Assembly: GCA_022316685.1 (NCBI GenBank) | Contig: JAKJHU010000036.1 | Coordinates: forward strand, 2,863,036 to 2,927,035 | DNA from: Progne subis subis | Taxonomy: Eukaryota > Chordata > Aves > Passeriformes > Hirundinidae | Length of the DNA stretch: 64,000 nucleotides | Direction: 5' to 3' | Position numbers and translations under genes: made by a program | In this document: piece after piece, positions 1-10,404 of the stretch | How the letters are laid out: each line of letters starts with the position of its first letter | Position numbering within the stretch: the stretch's first letter is position 1 | Notes under the pieces: generated by a model | The model's input: the letters and a program-made list of their open reading frames with translations, nothing else | Databases searched by the model: none | What the model was told of the DNA's origin: nothing

Positions 1-822
1 TTCTTTAATTAATTGATTACCCAAACTTAAATAACAGTATTCTTGTTCTAGTGTTCATTTTAAGTTGCTTTCTCTCCTCTTTGTGGGAAAAAAAAGCACC
101 AAATTAATTTTTCATCAGTTTTTATTTTTTAAATAACATTCAGGCCTAAATATTTGTTTTCAACTTATTTGGCTGACTTAAGATCAAATTTTGAAGGCTA
201 AAGAGAAGTTTTCATGTTTGTTCCAAACTGTAATATATAGGAATAATTGCTTAATTAGCATTCACAAGCTTTTCCTTGAATTTTACTGCAGAATAGTAAG
301 TTTTCAGATAACAGTAAATATCCCAAACTGATGAATGGCATACATGTTTTTATATGAGTCTTGCACAAGTTTCTGTGATATGTCACATGAACACGTGATG
401 TCCCCTGAGTAGCTCTTGTTAGAATGGAAATCCTGATATTAAATTGCAAATTTTAAACAACAAAAATGACAAATTTGGAAAGTAAATGACAGTGAGATGA
501 TTTTCCTGGTCAGGAAAGTCACCTGAAGTTTTCCTTGCTTTATGTGAGAATTGGGAGAGAAGACAAGGGATCAGGTGTATTAGCCATTCTGGCCTATGCT
601 GCAGAGTTCATTCATTCCCATTAGGGCCAAACTGCTGATACTTGCTATCTATTGCAATTGAAAAAGCAGAGACTCTAAATTGGTATCCCATCCCAATTGC
701 CAATATTCATGATAATATATTCCTTCTGTGTTGTCATAGGTTTAATTTTAAACCGGGCAGAAACACTACTCAATGTAGTGATTTCACATTCACTAAATTT
801 TGGTCTTGGCACTTACTCTTTT

Positions 823-2244
823 TGTGAGAGAGAGAGACTAGGAGAAAAACAAAGCAGGCTCAACCTTAAAATTGACAAATAGTTTATTAACTTACACTAA
901 AAGAATAGAAAACCAGAAAGTTGGAAAAAAACTAAAATGGAATGAAACTTCAAAAAAACTTTTCCCTCTCCTTACAAACTGTTCACTTTTTTACAAAACA
1001 ACATAAAGAGACAAAACTTGTAATTTTCAGTCAGTTTCACTATCTGATAATAGTCTTTCATCAATTCATTAGGGGAAGAGTATCCTTTAGAGTCATGGAT
1101 CCCACTGACAACTTAGAACAGTTCTCTTGTGGGTTTTAAACTGTCACAAAAACAACCGCCCGGAGAAACCTGCCTTTGTGACCCTCCCAGGAGCAGGTTC
1201 CCAAGCTGCTTATGGGTCATGGGTCTTAGACTTTTGCATACTGGGGTGTCAGCTTTTAAAGATAAATAACTCCAAAACAAAGGATTCTTCACTTCAAGGT
1301 ACAGAGATATCTTCTCACTTCTTCACTGGCGCAGGGGGCTTCTCATTTTTATCTCTGTTCAAGCATCTTATAGGATATTACTTAGTCCATCACAAACACC
1401 TTTGCTTAAATTTATACAAAAAACAATCATCTCCCCAAATGCCTATCTTTCTCATAATTTACAGGAATGACCTAAATACAGAGTTCATTTCCATAGCTCA
1501 AGTAAGAATAGAACAACCAACTCTTCAACCCTCTGTCCCAATAGTCTTTTCACTCTTGCTACTGACTTCATGCTGTTGTTCTTTATGTTTACTCTGTCTT
1601 TCCTTACTCTCTCAGAGAAGGACCAAGCTCTGGAAGCTTCATGTTGCTAAGAAAGAGTTAAATCTGCTCGGAGTTTTTGTCTCTCACTCTCTGTAGCTTG
1701 TAGTGTTACTTGTTCAAGGCCGAGCTGATAAGGAGAAACTCACGCAGAAATATTAGAAATTGGAGCACCCGGGCAGTCTAGGAAAAAAACTCAGGCAAGA
1801 TCATAAATGCCTTCTCTGCCCACCCCTCGGTGCAAATTGGGGGTGGCCTCAGCCCAAACAGTGCTCATAGCTCCCATCAGGGGCCCAGCAGAGATCCCTC
1901 TCTGCTCCAAGGAAACCCGAAGAAAGTGGCCGCCACAAGACAGCAACTTCTCCTTCCCCCCTTCACCCGGGAGCCGATGGAATACGGCCAGGCCTCAGAT
2001 CAGCTTCCTCCCCAAAAAGGGGGAGCAGCAGGCCCAGCTCGATGTTACCTGTCTCTCTCTGGCCAAAGGAAGAAGGAAAAAACCCCACCTACAGGAAATC
2101 AAGGGGTTTTATATGGTACTTCCCAAAGTCGCAGCTAATCATTTCAGTGGTCAGAACAGATGTCAATATTCTAACTAACTCTCTGATAGGTCTCTGTCTC
2201 TTCCGAAGCAATTCCCAGGTCCTGACCTGGAGAATTATTTTACA
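823..2244 (-). mobile_element. Probable solo LTR of an endogenous retrovirus
   Basis: The element has TGT...ACA ends (TGTGAGAG at 823, TTTTACA at 2244). Read on the minus strand it has a TATA-type motif (TATAAAA, 2107-2113) about 130 nt from its start and a polyadenylation signal AATAAA (883-888) about 60 nt before its end, as an LTR should. Composition changes sharply inside, with a GC-rich block at 1800-2060. The flanks carry TCTTTT (817-822) and TTCTTTT (2245-2251), a near-duplication shifted by one base. No retroviral coding region is recognisable. The 1.4-kb length is long for an LTR, so a deleted provirus is an alternative. Confidence 0.5.
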
Positions 2245-3643
2245 TTCTTTTATAACTAAAAACTAAACTGTACTAACCCATGACATGTGTTTATTGTGAT
2301 ATGTATTTAGCAGCTGAAAGACAACAAATTATAATAAAACCCAAAACATAGCTCTCACTCTCTGGTAAAAATAAATCAGTAATGTTTTAGTGGAATTAGA
2401 AAAGCTATACTACATATAGTTAGGACAGACATAATAGGTATGTGGAGTTGCATTGATAGTATATAGTGATTCTCTACTGATTTTTGTATCATACAAAAAT
2501 ATTCTTACAGACAGTAAGAATATTTATGTATTTGTCACAGTACTTAGTTTGTTGTTATTTCCCATTCTGGTAACTTGCAGTTAAAAATGAGATTGTCACT
2601 GGTATAGAACTTGATTCTGATTATAGAAATTAAAAATGGAAAAGGCCTGTTAGCAGTCCATCAACTTGACACTTCAGGACTGATCTCCATGCACTTTCAA
2701 ATACATCGGATCATGGGGTTACCTCTTTTGCACACCAGCTAGTTCTGCAGACCAATGGCTTTTGGTATCTGTTGTAATCTGGAAGCCTGTAAAGCTGTGA
2801 TGAATCTGGGATGCAATTTTTTTTTTTTTTTTTTTTTGGGCTATCAAATTATGTCAAGATGTTGGTTTATAAGACCCTGACAAGCTAATCTTCTGAATCT
2901 AGTTCTTTATTAAGGTTACGAAGAATGTACAATGCAGCTGACATGCAAGACAGTATAATAGTTTTGTTGTTATTATTATATTTCAGTGGTCACAATGTTT
3001 TAATTCATGCATTTAATAAAGTTAAAATATGAAACCCTATTAGAAAAGAAGAGCCAGATGATTATTGGCATAATTGAAGACAACTGAATTTACCACAACT
3101 GGGTGATTTTACAGGGGAAGAAGCAGAAGATTAATTTATATTAACAGCCATGGAAGATTCTTAATCAATTAGCACAAAAGTCTTCATTACTACTTTGCTG
3201 CTTTATAACACTTTTTTTTTGCTTATCAAGGCAGTTTGTTTATAATGTTCAGAAGTCAAACAGAATTGAAAGCATCACAGCTGTATCAGTGAGCTGTAAC
3301 TGTCCTATTTCTGGTTTAGGTATTAGCTCAAGTGATTCCATCTTAATTAACTTCAGCAGGGTTTGGAACAGATCCATACTTGCTTACTTATTTGTCTTCA
3401 AGTACACAAAATTTTACACAAACTGTGCAAATAAAACTGAACTCTAAAAAACTGTCATTCTAAAAGCCTGCAAGTTAATTAAGAAAAAAGAAAGCAATTC
3501 TTTCAGTGATGGAGCCTTGCAACTGCTTTGCAAGTACTAAATTTGGTTGAATCTCCGTAGTTATTTAGTGTCAGTTTTAAAAACTCAGTTGGCTTCCTGC
3601 ATCTTGAAATCGCTATGTAATTAACTTTCGTTACTGTGAGCAT

Positions 3644-3855
3644 GGTAAGGCTCTGGAACAGATCACCCGGGCAAGTTGTGACTTCCCATCCCTGGCAGTA
3701 TTCAAGGCCAGGTTGGATGGGGCTTAGAGTAAACTGCTCTCAAGACCCGAGCAACCTTGGAACGACCAAGCGGGAGGCGTCCCTGCCCATAGCGGGGTGG
3801 TGGGAACTAGATGGTTCCTACGGTCACTTTTACCCAAACCATTGTATGATTCCTT
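3644..3855 (+). mobile_element. CR1 LINE 3' fragment
   Basis: Typical CR1 3'-end phrases are present: GGCTCTGGAACAGATC, CCATCCCTGGCAGTATTCAA, GGCCAGGTTGGATGGGGCTT, GGAACTAGATGG and ACCCAAACCATT, ending near ATTGTATGATT. It is 5' truncated and diverged. The LTR element at 3857 inserted right at its tail. Confidence 0.85.
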
Positions 3856-3856
3856 A
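3852..3856 (+). repeat. Target-site duplication, left copy (CCTTA)
   Basis: CCTTA lies directly before the TGTTT end of the LTR element and is matched at 4821-4825. Confidence 0.65.
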
Positions 3857-4820
3857 TGTTTGGACACCTGTAGAAATTGCTTTTTCCCTGCCGCTGCTGT
3901 GGACTCCAGGACGGTGTATATAAACGTAGACGAGAGATCTCTGTAGTTAGGTTTTAGAAGATTGGGTTTATTGTAAGGGATGTGAGGCCTTGCTCTGAGC
4001 TGCCAGGCTGCAGCTCGTGGCAAGGCCTAGGAGGTGGGGGAAGGGAAAGGTAGAGAATGGAGGGGAGTAAAGAGCAAAGAGCAAAGAGAGAGGAGCAAAG
4101 AGAGCAAGAGCAAAGAGGCAAAAGAGCAAGAGGCCGAGCCACCTTCGCAGCCCCCTGATAAGGGGTCTCGAGGTGGGCCGGAACAGGATCTGTGCCAATG
4201 AGGTTACAGATACCTGATACTTCAGGGGAGGGGTACAGGTGTGGGATGAACCATTGGGGGGTGAGACAGAATGTATCTGGTTTTTTCCCACTCCGGGCGG
4301 GAGAGGACCTCTGGCTAGCTCGGTCAACACAGATACAGATGTATCCAGTTCGTTTGGGCTTCGGCTTAGCAGTTGGACCCCGTATGTTGAGACAGTCAAC
4401 AGCAGCAGAAGAGAAAAGGCTGGCTCTCAGCTTAGCAGGTTAAAAGATGTTTATTAGCTCCAGAGTTGAGAAGCAGAGAGCTCAGAGGCTGAGAGCTGAG
4501 CAGCTGAGAGAGGAGCAGCCGAGAGAGAGCTTTGAATCTCCCTCTCCCTTATAAGCGGGGGAGGGGTTCCAGGGAGGATACAACAAGACAGCAAATCAGG
4601 GGATTCAGGGGGTAACAAGGTGTGCCCACCCCCAAGCCTCGGACCAACCACCTCCAGAGGAAAAGAATTCCCCCAGGCTACCTATCTACCCGAAGCCCTC
4701 TCCCTGAGGTTTCGCAATCTGGGAGGGACCCCTGGAGTGATAGACAGGCTGCCCCAGAGTGAGGGGGGGCAGAGGGGATGTTACATGCCACGTGAGGGGC
4801 GGGATGATTGACACAAAACA
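3857..4820 (-). mobile_element. LTR retroelement (solo or composite LTR) with 5-bp target duplication
   Basis: The element runs from TGTTTGGAC to ACAAAACA with complementary TGTTT/AAACA ends, flanked by CCTTA at 3852-3856 and 4821-4825. On the minus strand it has a TATA-like TTATAAG (about 4550), a pyrimidine-rich stretch and AATAAA (4449-4454). A second pyrimidine-rich stretch and a second AATAAA (about 3968-3973) follow. An internal TGTTGA/TCAACA inverted motif (4385-4401) could be the end of one LTR, giving 4385-4820 as one unit and 3857-4384 as another. No gag, pol or env reading frame is seen. The 5-bp duplication and terminal dinucleotides are retroviral hallmarks. Confidence 0.7.
4060..4128. 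repeat. GAGCAAA-type short tandem repeats inside LTR element
   Basis: Imperfect copies of AGAGCAAA/AGAGCAAG follow one another, forming a purine-rich block (pyrimidine-rich on the element's sense strand). Confidence 0.8.
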
Positions 4821-4825
4821 CCTTA
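4821..4825 (+). repeat. Target-site duplication, right copy (CCTTA)
   Basis: CCTTA lies directly after the AAACA end of the LTR element and is matched at 3852-3856. Confidence 0.65.
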
Positions 4826-5140
4826 TTATACAGACGACACAAAAGGGATACAAAATTGGGGATACAGTGAAATGAACCATAACATAAACTTCTTACAAAA
4901 ACCTAATAAAACAGTTCTGCACCACCACATCAGAACATTCCATTTGACCTGGGTCTGGCTGCAGGTAACCTTCAGTTGGTCATACAACTGTTTTCCCATA
5001 CATCCAGTATCCAATACATCTCAAACATCAAATCTTACTTTCAATTCTATCTCACCCACAGGTCCCACATTCCCAGAATATAGGCAATCATATTTATAGG
5101 GTTTTTTGGCTTCATCCTCCCCAACAGACACCCATCCCGA
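4826..5140 (-). pseudogene. Unidentified coding-like remnant next to LTR element
   Basis: The minus strand shows one frame that stays open for roughly 100 codons apart from a single in-frame TGA (near 5021), ending at TAA next to the LTR insertion site. The protein-like text (DEAKKPYKYDCLYSGNVGPV, then WNVLMWWCRTVLLGFCKKF) looks like real coding sequence, with aromatic- and Cys-rich stretches. I do not recognise the family. A degraded retroelement product is plausible given the neighbouring LTRs, as is a decayed retrogene. There is no start, and the interrupting stop argues it is dead. The upstream end merges into the GC-rich patch. Confidence 0.35.
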
Positions 5141-5149
5141 GAGATTATG

Positions 5150-5430
5150 TACAACTGCGTGGACCGTGAGGTAGTTGCAGGTAACCTGTCCGAAAAGAGG
5201 AAAACGAGCACCGAGTCGCGAACGCCGCAGTCGCGTGGAGCGCCGGCCCCGAACCTGGGCTGCCTTTCCCGGCGGCACCAGCAGGGGGCGAGCGAGGCCC
5301 GTCACAGCGCCGGCGCTGAGAGCGAGGCCCGGCAGGCCCGGGGCCCTCGGCAACTCGGCTTGTGTTGAAATCGCTCCGTGCCGTGCACCGAGGTGGTGTT
5401 TTAGAACGCACATCTAATGTGACAGACCAC
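5150..5430. promoter_or_regulatory. CpG-rich patch (possible CpG island)
   Basis: About 280 bp with very many CpG dinucleotides (for example GTCGCGAACGCCGCAGTCGCG near 5214-5234) stands out from AT-rich flanks. CpG this dense usually decays unless unmethylated or recently inserted. It contains a CTCF-like site. It may be an internal promoter, an insulator, or part of a retroelement linked to the remnant next to it. Confidence 0.4.
5276..5294 (+). promoter_or_regulatory. Candidate CTCF-binding site
   Basis: CACCAGCAGGGGGCGAGCG closely fits the CTCF core consensus (CCANNAGGGGGCGC-like). It is a motif match by eye within a CpG-rich patch; binding is not shown. Confidence 0.45.
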
Positions 5431-8400
5431 ACGCCGTGGTAAACCCACCCAAGGCACACGCATGACAGCCTTCTGGTAAGAATTAGTCGTAAAAAGTAGC
5501 TCATTTCAGTGATACATCCAGAGAAGAGCAGGGGGGGAAAAAAAATCATCTGTTGAAGCAGACCAATAAATAAAAGTGCTTTGTCTAGAATTAATATGCA
5601 GACCACAGGTCCCAGTAATCTTTACGAACCCTGATAATTTGTGGAAAGTTACAGGTTCGATACCAATTTTTTCTTATTGACCTATAGCAGCCAAACCCAG
5701 CACCCATTTCATTTATCTGTTCTCAGATGCAGGATCAGCCTTGCTCTAAAATTACAGTGTTTTCTGCACATGCATGTTGCATATCTTCCCTGGCATTCAC
5801 TGCATTTTAATTTGCATTCATGTCACCCCTTCCAGTATTAAAGGCTGTTTTGCTTGTCATTTAGTGTACTTTTCCTGAGATTGGCACCAAGTTAGAACAT
5901 CTCTAATCCTTTGTGCAGCCCTGTCATACTCATGCGATTATTTTCAAAGCTGTGTCTTGTCAGTCTTGTCATTATTTCAGGAAGAAGCAGAGCTTCATTC
6001 TACTGGGATTCAGGTAGAATCATACATGTTTACTGCCTTTAATATTAAAAGGCAGATAGGTGGTTTTATTCATAGCCAGATGAGGTGATCACAGGTTGTT
6101 TGCTCACCTACTACGTCAGGAAAGCAAGTGCATAGGGATCTAGCTGTGCTGGTTTCCTCCGTCTCTCTACCCTTACCTTACCAAATATCCCTTCTTCCTG
6201 TTAAAACTGTAATATGTAGAAGAGATCAGGATCCAACACAGAGAGGCCAGCAGAGGAAGGTGCTTGAGAGACAGTTCTACTACATGTGAGGCAAGTGAGT
6301 CAAAATTGTCTTGTCTTTCATGTCTTGACCTAACTCATCCCCTAGCAGCCAGAAACATGATTTTCCCCCAAGCACGGTGCCAAACACATGTATAAGAGCC
6401 TTGCCTAGGCTCTGAAGACCATCTGGCAGAAAATAAACGTGTTTGGATTTAAAAGAAAGAGGTGGTTCTGAAATGCTACATTAAACAAATTCAAAATGGC
6501 TACTAAAATACATTTTATAGGTGTTGCAGAAATATTGTAAAGCCTGAACATAAATAGTAAATTATATTTTCCATCTTTGTCTGTTAAATATGTATGACTG
6601 TTCAGCTATACAGCTTATCAGATCTAGAATTCTCAAGTTTCATTACATTTAGCTACAGTTTGGTTTTTTTCCTATTATTAGCAACAAATGAAAACATATC
6701 TTTGCAATCACTGGAGTTAAAGAGAGAAGAGACCTATTAGGTCAGTACGTTCATCTTCCTGCCATTGCAGTTATTTTCTATTGCATATTTATTTATGCTT
6801 CTCAAATCTCATTTTATATTCCATAAATAGTACAGTAATTCCATCATTTCCATGTGGAAAGTATTATTGAAATGAGTGCTTCTTGCTATGGAAAATGATC
6901 AGAGATATCACAATATAGGGAGACAAGGTATCCTAATCTCCCTTTTAGTCTCTTTTATTCACATTCATCATTGTGAACTTACAGAGCTGGAAAAATGCAA
7001 TGTTTTTTGTTAGTCTCCAGGAACTCCGCAGGATATTAATGTCTTTTTGTTCACAACAAGACTGGGGATGGTTGGGTAGCGCTGAAGAACCTGCTAGCAC
7101 ACAGACTCAGTGCACTGCTAGCAAGGACTGCTTTGAGCACTGCTCCGATCCCAGCCAGAGGCCATGGGTGAGCAGGACTGATCCTGACTGGGCCCAAGGG
7201 ATGCTGTGGTGTACACCATGTTTCACCACACTACCCATCTGTTCCCTACTCACCCAACACTGTGCAAATGCATCGAGCAGCTTTTCCTTACTTTCCCTAC
7301 TCCCTCAGTTGATCTTTCCTGACAGAGAGCTTGTGGAGTAAGAGGGGATGGAGCGAGCAGCTCAAAAGATAAAAGACTCAGTTTAGGAGGCTTTGAGAGC
7401 AGATTGAGAGCTGGACATGTTACCAGACTGGTTTGCCTGGTGGGTCTTCAGCAGGACTAGGAGTTGTTGAGAGTCCTGTCTTTTTTGGAAAGGATCAAAA
7501 TGTTGAGAACTTTTTCAGGAAAGGAGTGTTTTCTCCATCCTCTGTTTTGACTATAACAAAATGAAAGTTTGGGGGGTTGTTTACTTAAAAAGCTGTTTTG
7601 AGGAATAAAATAGTCCTGGAAAAAATATAAGTAAACAGGGTCAAAACTGACACAGTAGACTTTGAAATTACCAAAATGAAAAATTATAAATAAACCAGTT
7701 TTTGTCTTTTGCTTTACAAGGCTGTCCAACCTGAGAATAAGCAGCATATTTTAGGCTTCTTGCACAGAAAAAACCCTACCCCAGATGTATTGATTCCAAA
7801 ACTGAGAGAGGACCTACCTCGGTAAACCCACCAGCATGAATTAATTTTGTTAATTTCATTTCCGCCTAAAACAAAAGGGCCATTTGTGTCTTTGTAAAAC
7901 AATTTGTACTCAGGTCTAAGCAGGAAAAAATAATTAGTCTCCCTTAGAACAATTTTTCAAGTTGATGTATCAAGAATGGATTCAACTGTCTGTGTTTATA
8001 TTTGGGGTCTTTTCATAGTGCGTCATAAAATCATGCAAGTGCCTTCTGTCTTCGCCTGCTTCTGTATACCAGATGCATGAAAGGAAAACCAGCCTTCACC
8101 CTCCCCCACTGCCTTTGCAATTCAAAGCTGTTTCTAAAAGCAAACTTCAAAATGAGGCACAAAGTTTCCATATAGGCAGATGTTATCATCTTGAAATTCT
8201 ACAGTTACTATATAGAGTCTCAGATCCTTCTTCAGATGTTTGCATAGATCCCAGTGTAGTCTGGTAACAGATACTCTGAATAATCAGAAAGAGGTGTATC
8301 AGCTACCTGATGAACTGAATTATCAGTCTCTTGATTTTGAGAGATTAAAGTATAGCATATACAGAAGTTTCAAGATCATGGCATATTACTGTTTTAGAGA

Positions 8401-10191
8401 TGTCAAACAAAGGTGAGCTTCTGAAGCAAGATGCATTTGTTGCTTGTAATCTTGCAAAACACTAAAATTTGCAGGGAGATGGGAGAGATTCATGGGTAAT
8501 TGATGGCAAGTGGAGATTCTTACTCTCAGCCTCAGTGGTGATATGAGTTGCTCTTCTTATTAGAACATTTCTGTGGATGGTATTGGAGAAAGTTTCCCAT
8601 CTCTATCCTTCACATTTGGTTACTTTCCATTTGATCTGATAATGACCAAGACCACCAAGGAAAAATGCACATGATGCATTGAGCAATCCAGTGGCCCCTT
8701 AGAAAACGAGCTCCATGAATTAAGTATTAAAATGTGAAATCAATCTTAAGGAATCTGGACAATATGAAGACTGATTATCCCTTGCCAGGACAAGTGGCAA
8801 GGTGCAGCTGGAGCCAAGAGTTATCCAGTCTGTTTAAATGCAGCACCACACAGAAGCATCTTTGACACCAAAGTAAAAGGATTATGCTGACTGTTCCTAA
8901 TGTGAGCATTTTCTATTTGAGAGAATAGGCTTGCCTTGTGCGTGGGTGTCCACTGTGAAAAAGGGATTTCTGTCACTGGCTGAAACATTGCTAGCAAGAG
9001 TTGCTTTTCAGCAGTGACATTTGAGTTGCCAGTTGCAGGGGTTGTGAGCACAAGCCTGGTATCTGAATCAGCCTGTGAGGTCATTTCCAGGCAGGTTGGA
9101 AAGCTTGTAGGAAAAGATGTCTGCAAATAGTCTGTCAAGCTGTCTGGCTAGTTGAAAAGCTTTAGAAACAGCCTTACTTACTAACTGTCTTCGTTTTACT
9201 CAGTGGAAAAGGGGAAGGAAATACAAGTAGCCTATAGGTTATCACTGCATGAAATTATATCATAAAAAGCTTGAGTTTTTTCTTCCTATAGTACTGAGAA
9301 AACTCAGGCAAGGGTTTCTGTACAGGAAAACATTGTCTTTCCATAAGTTTTTGCAGAAATTCCTTTTGGCTGCTGCTTGTCTGTCTGCCTACCTTCCTGC
9401 ACCCAAGAGGGGTGCTGGACACTGATGTGACTGTGATGCAGAGCCAGTGGGGTGACCCCCAGGGATAACCTGAGGTTTGCTTCCAGCAGACAGGGAATGC
9501 TTGAGCTCTCCTTGCTTCTTGCTGTACACTTTATGGTGGGATTTTGACTGTCAGGATTTATACTTCAAAATACTCTGGAAGATAAATAGCCTTGGCAGTC
9601 TCAAAAGGGTGAATGACTTGTTTAAACTTTCAGTGCAGGTAACTTTATAAGTTTCAATGCAATTTGCTACTTTCTTGGAGAAGGAGAATATTTGTTTTAA
9701 ATTATTTGGGTTATATTTAGTTTAGTGGATAGTGGCAGGCAAGGCTTTGCACAATTGAATGAATGTAATTATTCTGTTCTTACCAGATGATATTTGAAAT
9801 AAAAGTCAAATGACAGTCTCAGGAATATGAAAATGCAATAAACCACTACATTTTTAAAGGAAATAACTTTTCCAGGCAAGGCGATACATAGACAGTAAAA
9901 TTACATTGAACTGTAGTTTGGATAACATAAAATATAATGGATAACAGCATCCATTACTTTTTTTTCTGTGTAAAATCATGTAACATTTTCAGATATTGAA
10001 AAGCTGATAACAGAGCTGATAAAATGTTTTAATTTAGCTAAAATAAAAAGGAAGCATGATATATTAGCATTAGTTATGTAACAGATATAGCCATGTAATA
10101 AGTTTAATTATCTATCATTTTATCAATTGGCATGCAGTTTATCCTTACTAAAGAAAACTCAACTGTTTATTCATTCAGTATTTTCTACTCA

Positions 10192-10404
<213 letters not shown>

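Noticed and set aside
1127..1696. 189-codon open frame on the plus strand
   Set aside because: Lies inside the putative LTR element, shows no recognisable domain, and its composition is that of translated noncoding DNA.
817..2251. Exact 6-bp target duplication TCTTTT around the long LTR
   Set aside because: The two copies are not both adjacent to the TG and CA ends (one is shifted by a base), and T-rich matches are easy by chance; kept only as suggestive.
5145..5606. 153-codon minus-strand frame across the CpG-rich patch
   Set aside because: The frame is open because GC-rich DNA has few stops; no protein similarity is recognised and its frame differs from the coding-like remnant.
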